Below, piece after piece: positions 7,910-15,648 of a DNA stretch of 64,000 nt; position 1 is the stretch's first letter; each line of letters opens with the position of its first letter. Origin of the DNA: Streptomyces antimicrobicus (GTDB lineage Bacteria > Actinomycetota > Actinomycetes > Streptomycetales > Streptomycetaceae); assembly GCF_020532625.1 (NCBI RefSeq), contig NZ_JAJAUY010000013.1:1-64000 (forward strand), given 5' to 3'. A program made the position numbers and the translations under genes. Under the pieces are notes generated by a model. The model did not search any database and was not told where the DNA came from. It saw nothing but the letters and a program-made list of their open reading frames with translations.

Positions 7910-10171
7910 GTGTCCGCGCACGCCACCGACCTGGCCGACCAGTCCGACCAGACCCGCCCGGCCGCCCCGACCGACCCGACGGACCCCCTCGCCCGCGAGC
8001 GGGCCCACCTGGCCGCCTCCCGCGCCGCCCTGCGGGCGATGCGCGAGGACGTCGAGGCCCTCGACATCAGCGACGTCACCGCGAACTGGGTCAACGCGGC
8101 CGTCCTACAGGCCCAGATCGACGACCGCATCAAGGCGCTCGCGGACCTCGCCCACACCCCGCTGTTCTTCGGCCGCCTGGACTACCTCCACCCCGTCGGT
8201 GGAGAGCTCGCCGACGGCACACAGCGCCCCGCGGACGCCGAGGGCACCAAGGGCACCAAGGACACGGAGGGCGCCGCAGCCCAACAGCCCCTGCCGGAAG
8301 CGGCCGTCCAGCCGCTGTACATCGGGCGGCGCCACGTGCACGACGCCGAGGGCGACCCGATGGTCATCGACTGGCGCGCGCCCGTCTCCCAGCCCTTCTA
8401 CCGCGCCTCCAAGCAGGACCCGCAGGACGTCGGCATGCGCCGCCGCTTCGGCTACACCGGCGGCGAGCTCACCGCGTACGAGGACGAGCACCTCTCCGGC
8501 CCCACCGGCCCCAGCAGCCCCACCGGCCCCACCGGCGCCGAAACCGACCCCGCCGTGACCGAAGCCACCGTCAGCAAGCTCCTCCAGCAGGAGATCGAAC
8601 GCCCCCGCGTGGGCCCCATGCGCGACATCGTCGCGACGATCCAGCCGGAGCAGGACGAGATCGTCCGCGCCGGGCTGAGCGGCTCGGTCTGCGTCCAGGG
8701 CGGCCCGGGCACCGGGAAGACCGCCGTCGGCCTGCACCGGGTCGCGTACCTGCTCTACGCCCACCGCGAGCGGCTGGCCCGCACCGGCACCCTGGTCATC
8801 GGGCCGAACCGTTCCTTCCTGCACTACATCGAGCAGGTCCTGCCCGCGCTGGGCGAGCTGGAGGTCCAGCAGACCACCGTCGACGACCTGGTCGCCGGCG
8901 GCCACGAGGTGCGGGGCGAGGACTGCGCCGCGACCGCGGTCGTCAAGGGCGACGCCCGGATGGCGGAGGTGCTGCGCCGCGCGGTCCGCTCGCACGTCAC
9001 GCTGCCCACCGAGGCGCTGATGGTGGTGCGCGGCTCGCGCCGCTGGCGCGTCCCGGCGTACGAGCTCACCGAGATCGTCGAGGAGCTGCTGGCCCGCGAC
9101 ATCCGCTACGGCGCGGCGCGCGAGGCCCTGCCGCAGCGCATCGCGCACACGGTGCTGGTCCGCATGGAGCAGGCGGGCGAGGCCCCCGACGACCGGGTGC
9201 AGGACGCGGTGGCGCGCTCCGCGGCCGTGAAGGCGGCGGTCAAGGAGATCTGGCCGGTGGTGGACCCGGCGAAGCTGGTGCTGCGCCTGCTGTCGGACGA
9301 GGCGTTCCTCGCCGAGCACGCCGAGGGGCTGCTGACCGCCGACGAGCAGAAGCTGCTGCTGTGGGCCAAGCCGGCGCGCAGCGTACGTACGGCGAAGTGG
9401 TCGGCGGCGGACCTGGTGCTGATCGACGAGGCGGCCGACCTGGTCGTACGGACGCACTCGCTCGGCCACGTGGTGGTCGACGAGGCGCAGGACCTGTCGC
9501 CGATGCAGTACCGGGCGGTGGGCCGGCGCTGCACGACCGGTTCGGCGACGGTCCTCGGCGACCTCGCCCAGGGGACCACCCCGTGGGCCACCCGCAGCTG
9601 GGCCGAGGCGCTCGCGCACCTGGGCAAGCCGGAGGCGGCCGTGGAGGAGCTGACGGCGGGCTTCCGGGTGCCGCGCGAGGTCATCGCGTACGCCTCGCGA
9701 CTGCTGCCGGCGATCTCGCCGGGCCTGGCGGCGGTGGAGTCCGTCCGTGAGACGCCGGGTTCGCTGGTGGTCCGCGAGGTCGCCGACCCGGCGGAGCTGA
9801 CCGCGGCGGTGGTCGCCGCCTGCCGCGCGTCCCTGGCGCACGAGGGCTCGATCGGCCTGATCGCCGCCGACGCCCGCGTGCCGGTCCTCGCCGAGGCGCT
9901 GACGGAGGCGGGCCTGCCGTACCTCGCGCCGGGCGAGGAGACCACCGCCGACTCCCGGCTCACGCTGGTCCCGGCGTCGCTGGCGAAGGGCCTGGAGTAC
10001 GACCACGTGGTGCTGGACGAGCCGGCGGCCGTGGTCGACGGCGAGCCGGACGAGCGGACGGGCCTGCGCCGCCTGTACGTCTGCCTGACCCGCGCCGTGT
10101 CGGGCCTGACGGCCCTCCACTCCGCCCCACTGCCGGAAGCCTTGGCCACGACCGGCCCAGAGACGTCCTGA
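7910..10171 (+). CDS. helR: HelD/HelR-family RNA polymerase recycling ATPase
   Basis: This is a 753-residue UvrD-like superfamily 1 ATPase. Walker A is GGPGTGKTAVG near residue 265, Walker B is VVDEAQDLSPMQ near 523, and the C-terminal helicase lobe carries SLAKGLEYDHVVLDEP and LRRLYVCLTRA. The N-terminal arm (LDISDVTANWVNAAVLQ, then TPLFFGRLDYLH and WRAPVSQPFY) is typical of HelD-like proteins that enter RNA polymerase and release it from DNA. The best fit is the HelR class, which displaces rifamycins from RNA polymerase; this is from family knowledge, not tested here. The GTG start has AGGAGG 7 nt upstream. The tandem array before it may be regulatory. Confidence 0.85.
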   Translation: MSAHATDLADQSDQTRPAAPTDPTDPLARERAHLAASRAALRAMREDVEALDISDVTANWVNAAVLQAQIDDRIKALADLAHTPLFFGRLDYLHPVGGELADGTQRPADAEGTKGTKDTEGAAAQQPLPEAAVQPLYIGRRHVHDAEGDPMVIDWRAPVSQPFYRASKQDPQDVGMRRRFGYTGGELTAYEDEHLSGPTGPSSPTGPTGAETDPAVTEATVSKLLQQEIERPRVGPMRDIVATIQPEQDEIVRAGLSGSVCVQGGPGTGKTAVGLHRVAYLLYAHRERLARTGTLVIGPNRSFLHYIEQVLPALGELEVQQTTVDDLVAGGHEVRGEDCAATAVVKGDARMAEVLRRAVRSHVTLPTEALMVVRGSRRWRVPAYELTEIVEELLARDIRYGAAREALPQRIAHTVLVRMEQAGEAPDDRVQDAVARSAAVKAAVKEIWPVVDPAKLVLRLLSDEAFLAEHAEGLLTADEQKLLLWAKPARSVRTAKWSAADLVLIDEAADLVVRTHSLGHVVVDEAQDLSPMQYRAVGRRCTTGSATVLGDLAQGTTPWATRSWAEALAHLGKPEAAVEELTAGFRVPREVIAYASRLLPAISPGLAAVESVRETPGSLVVREVADPAELTAAVVAACRASLAHEGSIGLIAADARVPVLAEALTEAGLPYLAPGEETTADSRLTLVPASLAKGLEYDHVVLDEPAAVVDGEPDERTGLRRLYVCLTRAVSGLTALHSAPLPEALATTGPETS

Positions 10172-10188
10172 GCGGCTACGGCGGGCCC

Positions 10189-10757
10189 ATGACTGCCCTG
10201 CCCGAGTGGATGTATCCTCCGCGCGACGAGGGTTGGTTTGCCGATGATCTGGACCACCTGTCCGAGGCTCCCCGGCACACGGAACTCATTGACGGAGCGC
10301 TCGTCTTCATGATGTGGCCGCAGCGGTCCTGGCACGGCCGCCTGGTCACCGCCCTCACTACCGAGCTCATGACGCAGGCGCCTCCGGGGTTGGAAGTCGA
10401 ACGGGAGATGACGATCCGGCTGGACCACCGCAACCGGCCCGAGCCGGACCTGCTCGTCACCAGCTCACCGTACGATCCGGACCGCACCTGGTTCGCCCCG
10501 GAAGAGGTCCGACTGTCGTCGAGGTCGTCTCCCCCGAGTCCGCGCACCGCGACCGCACCGTCAAGCTGCGCAAGTACGCCGAGGCCGGGATCCCGCACTA
10601 CTGGTGCGTCGAGGACGAGGGCGGCGAGCCGGTCGTCCACGTCTACGAGCTGGACCGCCCGACCGGCCCGTACGTGCCGGCCGCGATCTTCCGCGGCGTC
10701 CTGCAGCGGCCCGTGCCCTTCCCCGTCGAGGTGGACCTGAGGGCCCTGACTCCGTAG
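10189..10757 (+). pseudogene. Uma2-family endonuclease, frameshifted
   Basis: Residues 1-107 in one frame (MTALPEWMYPPRDEGWFADD to WFAPEEVRL) match the start of a Uma2 (DUF820) PD-(D/E)XK-like nuclease. The rest continues in a different frame (VVEVVSPESAHRDRT, then KYAEAGIPHYWCVEDE) to the stop at 10757. Duplicating one G near 10513-10515 would restore a single protein of about 189 residues. The core motifs EPDLLV and VEVVSPES fall on opposite sides of the break. The gene is therefore broken or carries a sequencing error. Uma2 genes are often multicopy in Streptomyces and their role is unclear. Confidence 0.85.
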
Positions 10758-10763
10758 GGGCCG

Positions 10764-11453
10764 CTACCCGTCCAGCGCCCTGCGCCACTGCGCCACGGCG
10801 GCCGTGGAGACCGGGTGGGTCCAGCCCTCGGGGCGGGCCGCGCCGCCGATGTGGAAGGCGTCGATGCCGGCGCCGCGCAGCGCCGGCAGGTGGTCGAGCC
10901 GCAGGCCGCCGCCGACCAGGATGCGCGCCTCGTAGCCGGGCTCGCCGCGCCGCGCGGCCTCGGCGAGCAGGACCGGCAGGCCGGCGTCCACGCCGTCCGC
11001 CGCGCCCGCCGTCAGGTACGTGTCCAGCCCCGGCCGGTCGGCCAGCGCCTTGCGCAGGCCCTCGCGGTCGGCGGCGCGGTCCAGGGCCCGGTGGAACGTC
11101 CAGGGGCAGCCCTCCAGCTCGGCCGCCAGGGTCTCCACGGCGGCCAGGTCCGGCGCGCCGTCCGCCGTGAGGAAGCCGAGCACGAACTCCTGCGCGCCCT
11201 CGGCCCGCAGCGCCCGCGCCTCGGCGGCCAGCGCCGCCACGTCGCCCGCCGCGAAGCCGTCCGCGGCGCGCAGCATCACGCGCAGCGGGATGTCCACGGC
11301 CGCGCGGACGGCCGCGAAGACCGCGCGGGGCGGGGTGAGCCCGTCGGCCGCGATGTCGGTGACCAGTTCGAGGCGGTCCGCCCCGCCGGCCTCGGCCGCG
11401 ACCGCGTCCGCCGCGTCGAGGGCGATCACCTCCAGGAGCGCACGGTTGCTCAT
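10764..11453 (-). CDS. cutC: Copper homeostasis protein CutC
   Basis: This 229-residue TIM-barrel protein of the CutC family begins LLEVIALDAADAVAAEAGGA, followed by DRLELVTDIAADGLTPP and later FHRALDRAAD and ILVGGGLRLDHLP. CutC was linked to copper tolerance, but its biochemical role is uncertain. The start is ATG 11453, behind GGATGGGA. The longer reading frame upstream is composed of the adjacent repeat array and is not counted. The gene is convergent with the broken Uma2 gene and divergent from the HD-domain gene. A DasR-like site lies about 185 bp upstream. Confidence 0.93.
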   Translation of the reverse strand: MSNRALLEVIALDAADAVAAEAGGADRLELVTDIAADGLTPPRAVFAAVRAAVDIPLRVMLRAADGFAAGDVAALAAEARALRAEGAQEFVLGFLTADGAPDLAAVETLAAELEGCPWTFHRALDRAADREGLRKALADRPGLDTYLTAGAADGVDAGLPVLLAEAARRGEPGYEARILVGGGLRLDHLPALRGAGIDAFHIGGAARPEGWTHPVSTAAVAQWRRALDG

Positions 11454-11518
11454 CTGATCCCATCCTTCGGTTGGCGGCTGATACGCGTGTGGGCTGACCG
11501 CGGCCCGACCCGGGCCGA

Positions 11519-11632
11519 CTCCGGCCGGCCTGAGCCGGGCTCCGGCCGGCCCGGACCGACTTCGACCGGCCCGGACCGACTTCGGCCGGCCCGGACCGGC
11601 TTCGACCGGCATGACCGGCTTCGGCCGGTCCG
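11519..11632. repeat. 20-bp-period tandem array between cutC and the HD gene
   Basis: Six degenerate units begin at 11519, 11540, 11560, 11580, 11600 and 11619. Each starts CTCCGGCCGG, CTTCGACCGG or CTTCGGCCGG, most continue CCCGGACC, and the period is 19-21 bp. The array fills most of the gap between the divergent cutC and HD genes and ends 4 bp before a DasR-like palindrome. Confidence 0.75.
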
Positions 11633-11636
11633 TACA

Positions 11637-11652
11637 ACAGGTCTAGTCCAAT
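11637..11652. promoter_or_regulatory. dre-like (DasR) operator
   Basis: ACAGGTCTAGTCCAAT matches the DasR-responsive element consensus (ACTGGTCTAGACCACT type) at 13 of 16 positions and keeps the GGTCTAG core. It lies 64 bp before the HD-domain gene start and about 185 bp before cutC. Neither gene is a classical amino-sugar gene. Confidence 0.55.
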
Positions 11653-11715
11653 ATCAGGGTACGGCCCTCACCGGTCCCGCCACCAGCACCATCGCGCCAA
11701 CCGCAGAATGTCCGC

Positions 11716-12357
11716 ATGGATGAGACCACCCGCACGGAGGACCTCCGCACCCGCTGGCACCGCACCGCCCTGGCCGCCGGTGCCCGCCGCGACCCGGCCC
11801 CGTACGCCGACCGCCTGCTCGCCGCCTGGGCGGAGCCTGGACGGCGCTACCACACCACCGCCCACCTGGCCGCCGTCCTCGCGCACGTCGACACCCTCGC
11901 CGCGCACGCCGCCGACGTCGAGGCCGTCCGCCTGGCCGCCTGGTTCCACGACGCGGTCTACCGCCCCGACCGCTCCGAGAACGAGGAACGCAGCGCCGCC
12001 CTCGCCGAGCGCGCCCTGCCCGAGCTCGGCGTCGACGCCACCCGGACCGCCGAGGTGGCCCGCCTGGTGCGGCTGACCGTGACCCACGACCCGGCGCCCG
12101 GCGACACCAACGGCGAGGTCCTGTGCGACGCCGACCTCGCCGTGCTGGCCGGTGGGCCCGAGGCCTACGCGGAGTACGTCGCGGCCGTCCGCGCGGAGTA
12201 CGGCTTCGTGCCCGACGGCGCCTTCCGCGCCGGCCGCGCCGCCGTCCTGCGCCAGCTCCTCGACCTGCCCCGGCTCTTCCGCACCCCGTACGGCGGCGCC
12301 CACTGGGAGGCCCCGGCCCGCCGCAACCTCGCCGCCGAGCTGGACTCCCTGTCCTGA
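11716..12357 (+). CDS. HD-domain metal-dependent phosphohydrolase-like protein
   Basis: This 213-residue HD-superfamily protein carries YHTTAHLAAVL near residues 45-55, AWFHDAVY (the HD pair) near 75 and CDADLAVL near 137, consistent with a metal-binding nucleotide or phosphate hydrolase of unknown substrate. The ATG at 11716 follows CAGAAT (11704-11709) by 6 nt, so the transcript is probably leaderless. A 20-bp repeat array and a dre-like palindrome lie immediately upstream, so the gene may respond to DasR. Confidence 0.9.
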   Translation: MDETTRTEDLRTRWHRTALAAGARRDPAPYADRLLAAWAEPGRRYHTTAHLAAVLAHVDTLAAHAADVEAVRLAAWFHDAVYRPDRSENEERSAALAERALPELGVDATRTAEVARLVRLTVTHDPAPGDTNGEVLCDADLAVLAGGPEAYAEYVAAVRAEYGFVPDGAFRAGRAAVLRQLLDLPRLFRTPYGGAHWEAPARRNLAAELDSLS

Positions 12358-12376
12358 CGGCGCCCGCCGCCCCACC

Positions 12377-12452
12377 GCAGGGCCGACCCCCGCAGGGCCG
12401 ACCCCCGCAGGGCCGACCCTGCACGGCCGACCCCCCGCACGGCCGGGCCCGC
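12377..12452. repeat. 15-bp-period tandem array before the efflux gene
   Basis: Five units start at 12377, 12392, 12407, 12421 and 12437. The first two are identical GCAGGGCCGACCCCC; later ones read GCACGGCCGACC. The array lies between the HD gene and the MFS efflux gene, about 97 bp before the latter's start. Its GCA-N-GGCC core resembles that of the 21-bp array before helR. Confidence 0.7.
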
Positions 12453-12548
12453 CGCGCCCGCCGCCGCACCGCGCCGCGTCACACACCTGACACATACCTG
12501 CCACATCCGGGGGAATGCGGACACCCTCCGCCACCGTTGATCACGTAC

Positions 12549-13829
12549 ATGCCCGATACCGCCGCGCACCTCCCCACCACCCCCCGCCCCCGCCCCCGTC
12601 CCCGCATGCCCGTCGCCGTCTACGTCCTCGGCCTGTCCGTCTTCGCCCTCGGCACGAGCGAGTTCATGCTGTCCGGGCTGCTGCCGCCCATCGCCGACGA
12701 CCTGGACGTCACCATCCCGCAGGCCGGCCTGCTCATCTCGGCCTTCGCCGTCGGCATGGTGGTCGGCGCCCCGCTGCTCGCCGTCGCCACGCTCCGGCTG
12801 CCGCGCCGCACCACGCTGATCGCGCTGATCAGCCTCTTCGGCCTCGGGCAGGTGGCCGGCGCGCTGGCCCCGACGTACGAGCTCCTCTTCGCCTCCCGGA
12901 TCGTGGCGGCCCTGGCCTGCGCCGGGTTCTGGGCGGTCGGCGCGGCCGTCGCCGTCGCGATGGTGCCGGTCGACGCCCGGGCCCGCGCCATGGCCGTCAT
13001 GATCGGCGGTCTGTCCATCGCCAACGTGCTCGGCGTCCCGGCCGGCGCCTTCCTCGGCGAACACCTCGGCTGGCGCGCGGCGTTCTGGGCGGTGGGCGCG
13101 GCCTCCGCCGTCGCCCTGGCCGGCATCGTCGCGCTGATCCCGCGCATCCCGCTGCCCGAGCAGCGCCCCCGCCTCGCCCGTGAGCTGCGCATCTACCGCG
13201 ACCGGCAGGTCTGGCTGGCCATCGGCGTCACCGCGCTCGCGGCCGGCGGCGTCTTCTGCGCGTTCAGCTACCTCGCGCCGCTGCTGACGGACGTGGCCGG
13301 GCTGGACTCGACGTGGGTGCCGTGGGTCCTCGGACTGTTCGGGATCGGCGCGCTCGTCGGTACGACCCTCGGCGGACGGGTCGCCGACGCCCACCTGTTC
13401 GGTGTGATGCTGTGGGGCATCACCGCCTCGACCGTGTTCCTGGTGCTGCTGGCGCTGGTGGCCCCGGCCGCGATCGCCGCCGTCGCGCTGTCCTTCCTGA
13501 TCGGCGTCTCGGCGTTCTTCACCGCGCCCGCCCTCAACGCCCGGATGTTCAACGTCGCCGGCGCCGCCCCCACCCTGGCGGGCGCCACCACCACGGCCGC
13601 GTTCAACCTCGGCAACACCGGCGGCCCCTGGCTCGGCGGCACCGTCATCGACGCCGGCGCCGGCTTCGCCGCCACCGCCTGGGCGGGCGCGGTCATGACC
13701 GTGACCGCCCTCGGCCTCGCCGCGCTCGCCCTGCGCCTGGACCGCCGTACGCCGCACCGCCCGACCCGGGTGGTGACCTCCTCGGCGGACGCCCCGGCCC
13801 CGGTGGAACGCTCCGCGGCCGCGCACTGA
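12549..13829 (+). CDS. Cmx/CmrA-type MFS drug efflux transporter
   Basis: This is a 426-residue major facilitator with twelve predicted membrane helices. The opening MPVAVYVLGLSVFALGTSEF and the following MLSGLLPPIADDLDV are characteristic of the DHA1/Cmx-CmrA chloramphenicol-exporter group. GVPAGAFLGEHLGWRAAFW is the motif C-like region of helix 5. The substrate is not proved by sequence. ATG 12549 is used; the internal ATG at 12606 would remove a Pro/Arg-rich leader and could be the true start, and neither has a good ribosome site. The tail (residues 400-426) is hydrophilic. Confidence 0.88.
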   Translation: MPDTAAHLPTTPRPRPRPRMPVAVYVLGLSVFALGTSEFMLSGLLPPIADDLDVTIPQAGLLISAFAVGMVVGAPLLAVATLRLPRRTTLIALISLFGLGQVAGALAPTYELLFASRIVAALACAGFWAVGAAVAVAMVPVDARARAMAVMIGGLSIANVLGVPAGAFLGEHLGWRAAFWAVGAASAVALAGIVALIPRIPLPEQRPRLARELRIYRDRQVWLAIGVTALAAGGVFCAFSYLAPLLTDVAGLDSTWVPWVLGLFGIGALVGTTLGGRVADAHLFGVMLWGITASTVFLVLLALVAPAAIAAVALSFLIGVSAFFTAPALNARMFNVAGAAPTLAGATTTAAFNLGNTGGPWLGGTVIDAGAGFAATAWAGAVMTVTALGLAALALRLDRRTPHRPTRVVTSSADAPAPVERSAAAH

Positions 13830-13904
13830 GACACGCGCACGGAGACGGAATGCGCGCGCACCCGCCCGGGCGCCACACCGACCCGCGCCCGCGCCACGCC
13901 CGCG

Positions 13905-14174
13905 CTACGCCGGCCTGCGGTGCTTCGGTACCCGCAGCCCGGCCTCGGTGAGCCGGCGCACCAGCTCCTTGCTGCCCACCTCCACCGCGCCGGCCGCCAC
14001 GGCGGCGGCGTAGCGGGAGGAGGGCACGTCGTAGTGGTCCCGTTCGAAGGCCCGCGGCGGGCAGCCGATGCCCGCCGCGAAGGCGTGCAGTTCCTCGTAC
14101 GAGACGTCGCTGACCAGGTGGGACCACATCCTGCCGTGGCCCGGCCAGGTCGGCGGGTCGATGTAGACGGTCAC
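13905..14174 (-). CDS. DUF4031 domain-containing protein
   Basis: This 89-residue protein begins MTVYIDPPTWPGHGRMWSHL, followed by AFAAGIGCPPRAFERDHYD, which is diagnostic of DUF4031. Function is unknown. The GTG start at 14174 overlaps the stop of the upstream gene by 4 bp (GTGA), indicating translational coupling within a two-gene operon. The longer reading frame upstream simply reads through the neighbouring gene. Confidence 0.92.
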   Translation of the reverse strand: MTVYIDPPTWPGHGRMWSHLVSDVSYEELHAFAAGIGCPPRAFERDHYDVPSSRYAAAVAAGAVEVGSKELVRRLTEAGLRVPKHRRPA

Positions 14175-14551
14175 TCCGCGAAGCCCCCGAGCACCGGGCC
14201 GAGCGAACCGACGGCGGCCACCTTCACGCCCGCCTTGCCGCACACCCAGTGCGGGTCCGGACCCAGCTCCGGCTCGACGTCCAGGGCATGGGGGTCGCCG
14301 TGGCTGCACACCGGGCACAGCGGCCAGCGCCCGTACTTCGTCAGCAGGGCGTCCTGCACGTCCTGCGCGACGAGTCCGGGCAGGTAGTCGACCCCGTCCG
14401 GCCACTGCTCCACCCACCAGCGGCGGTGCGCGACCGAGTCCTCGACGAGGGAGACGACGTCGGCCTCGGCGACCTCGCCCGCGACGAGATCGGCGAGTAC
14501 CAGAGCACGGGCGGCGTGGAGCGCCTGTTCCAGGGGGGTCGCGTGGTCCAT
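14171..14551 (-). CDS. Conserved hypothetical protein with a Cys/His cluster
   Basis: This 126-residue protein has an acidic helical N-terminus (MDHATPLEQALHAARALVLA) and a C-terminal WPLCPVCSHGDPHALDVEP segment followed by HWVCGKAG. CPVC, two His and a later Cys suggest a small zinc-binding site. It is the first gene of the operon with the DUF4031 gene, whose start it overlaps. I recognise it only as a recurrent Streptomyces neighbour of DUF4031; no function is known. Confidence 0.85.
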   Translation of the reverse strand: MDHATPLEQALHAARALVLADLVAGEVAEADVVSLVEDSVAHRRWWVEQWPDGVDYLPGLVAQDVQDALLTKYGRWPLCPVCSHGDPHALDVEPELGPDPHWVCGKAGVKVAAVGSLGPVLGGFAE

Positions 14552-14610
14552 GGGCCCATTGTGAACCCGGGCCGGTACGGGGGTGAAGGTCGGCCGGGCG
14601 GGGTGGCGCC

Positions 14611-14639
14611 TTGACCGGCGCCCCCGCCGAAAATAGCTT
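14611..14639 (+). promoter_or_regulatory. murQ promoter
   Basis: TTGACC (14611-14616) and TAGCTT (14634-14639) are separated by 17 bp, a good fit to the Streptomyces principal sigma (HrdB) promoter. The predicted start point is about 33 nt before the murQ start codon. Confidence 0.65.
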
Positions 14640-14677
14640 GCGGAGGATCAGCCGGAGACCGCCGAGGGGAGCCCCGG

Positions 14678-15610
14678 ATGACCTCGTACGCCGCCCTGCG
14701 CGCCCAGCTGGACACCCTCACCACCGAGGCCTTCCGCCCCGACCTGGCGGGGATCGACCAGCTCCCCACCGTGGACCTGGTCCGGCTGATGAACGCCGAG
14801 GACGCCACCGTCCCCGCCGCCGTCGCCACCCAGCTGCCGGCGATCGCGGCGGCCGTCGACGCCGTCGCCGCGCGGATGGCCCGCGGCGGCCGGCTCGTCC
14901 ACGCGGGCGCCGGCACCGCCGGCCGGCTCGGCGTCCTGGACGCCAGCGAGTGCCCGCCCACCTTCAACACCGCCCCCGGCCAGGTGGTCGGCCTGATCGC
15001 GGGCGGGCCGGACGCCCTGGTCACGGCCGTGGAGGGCGCCGAGGACCGCGCCGACCTGGCCGTCGCCGACCTCACCGCGCTCGACCTGACCCCCGTGGAC
15101 ACCGTGGTCGGCGTCTCCGCCTCCGGCCGCACCCCGTACGCCGTCGGCGCCGTCCGGCACGCCCGCGCCCTGGGCGCCCTCACCGTCGGCCTGTCCTGCA
15201 ACGCGGGCTCGGCCCTCGCCGCGGCCGCCGAGCACGGCATCGAAGTGGTCACCGGCCCCGAGCTGATCGCCGGTTCCACCCGGCTCAAGGCGGGCACCGC
15301 GCAGAAGCTCGTCCTCAACCTGATCTCGACCGTCACGATGATCAAGCTGGGCAAGACGTACGGGAACCTGATGGTCGACGTACGGGCCACCAACGACAAG
15401 CTGCGCGCCCGGTCCCGGCGGATCGTGGCCCAGGCCACCGGCGCGCCGGACGAGGAGATCGAGGCCGCGCTCACCGCCACCGGCGGCGAGGTCAAGCACG
15501 CCGTCCTCGTCCTGCTCGCCGGGGTCGACGCCGCCACCGCGGCGCGGCTCCTCGACGCCCACCAGGGCCGGCTCCGGCCGGCCCTGCGCGAGGCCACCGC
15601 CTCCGGCTGA
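14678..15610 (+). CDS. murQ: N-acetylmuramic acid 6-phosphate etherase
   Basis: This 310-residue SIS-domain enzyme cleaves the D-lactyl ether of MurNAc-6-P to give GlcNAc-6-P and D-lactate in the cytoplasm. Diagnostic motifs are GAGTAGRLGVLDASECPPTF (residues about 76-95), VVGVSASGRTPYAVG near 146 and KAGTAQKLVLNLISTVTMI near 206, including the catalytic Glu of DASECPPT. The next gene, 38 bp downstream, encodes the matching PTS permease. The product feeds NagA (29164), placing the gene in cell-wall recycling or MurNAc use. Confidence 0.97.
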   Translation: MTSYAALRAQLDTLTTEAFRPDLAGIDQLPTVDLVRLMNAEDATVPAAVATQLPAIAAAVDAVAARMARGGRLVHAGAGTAGRLGVLDASECPPTFNTAPGQVVGLIAGGPDALVTAVEGAEDRADLAVADLTALDLTPVDTVVGVSASGRTPYAVGAVRHARALGALTVGLSCNAGSALAAAAEHGIEVVTGPELIAGSTRLKAGTAQKLVLNLISTVTMIKLGKTYGNLMVDVRATNDKLRARSRRIVAQATGAPDEEIEAALTATGGEVKHAVLVLLAGVDAATAARLLDAHQGRLRPALREATASG

Positions 15611-15648
15611 CCCGCCCCTCCGTACGTCCGCACAGCGAGGCCTCCCCC

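Noticed and set aside
8105-10120. A 671-codon minus-strand frame across helR
   Set aside because: It is an antisense shadow of helR with no family motif or ribosome site.
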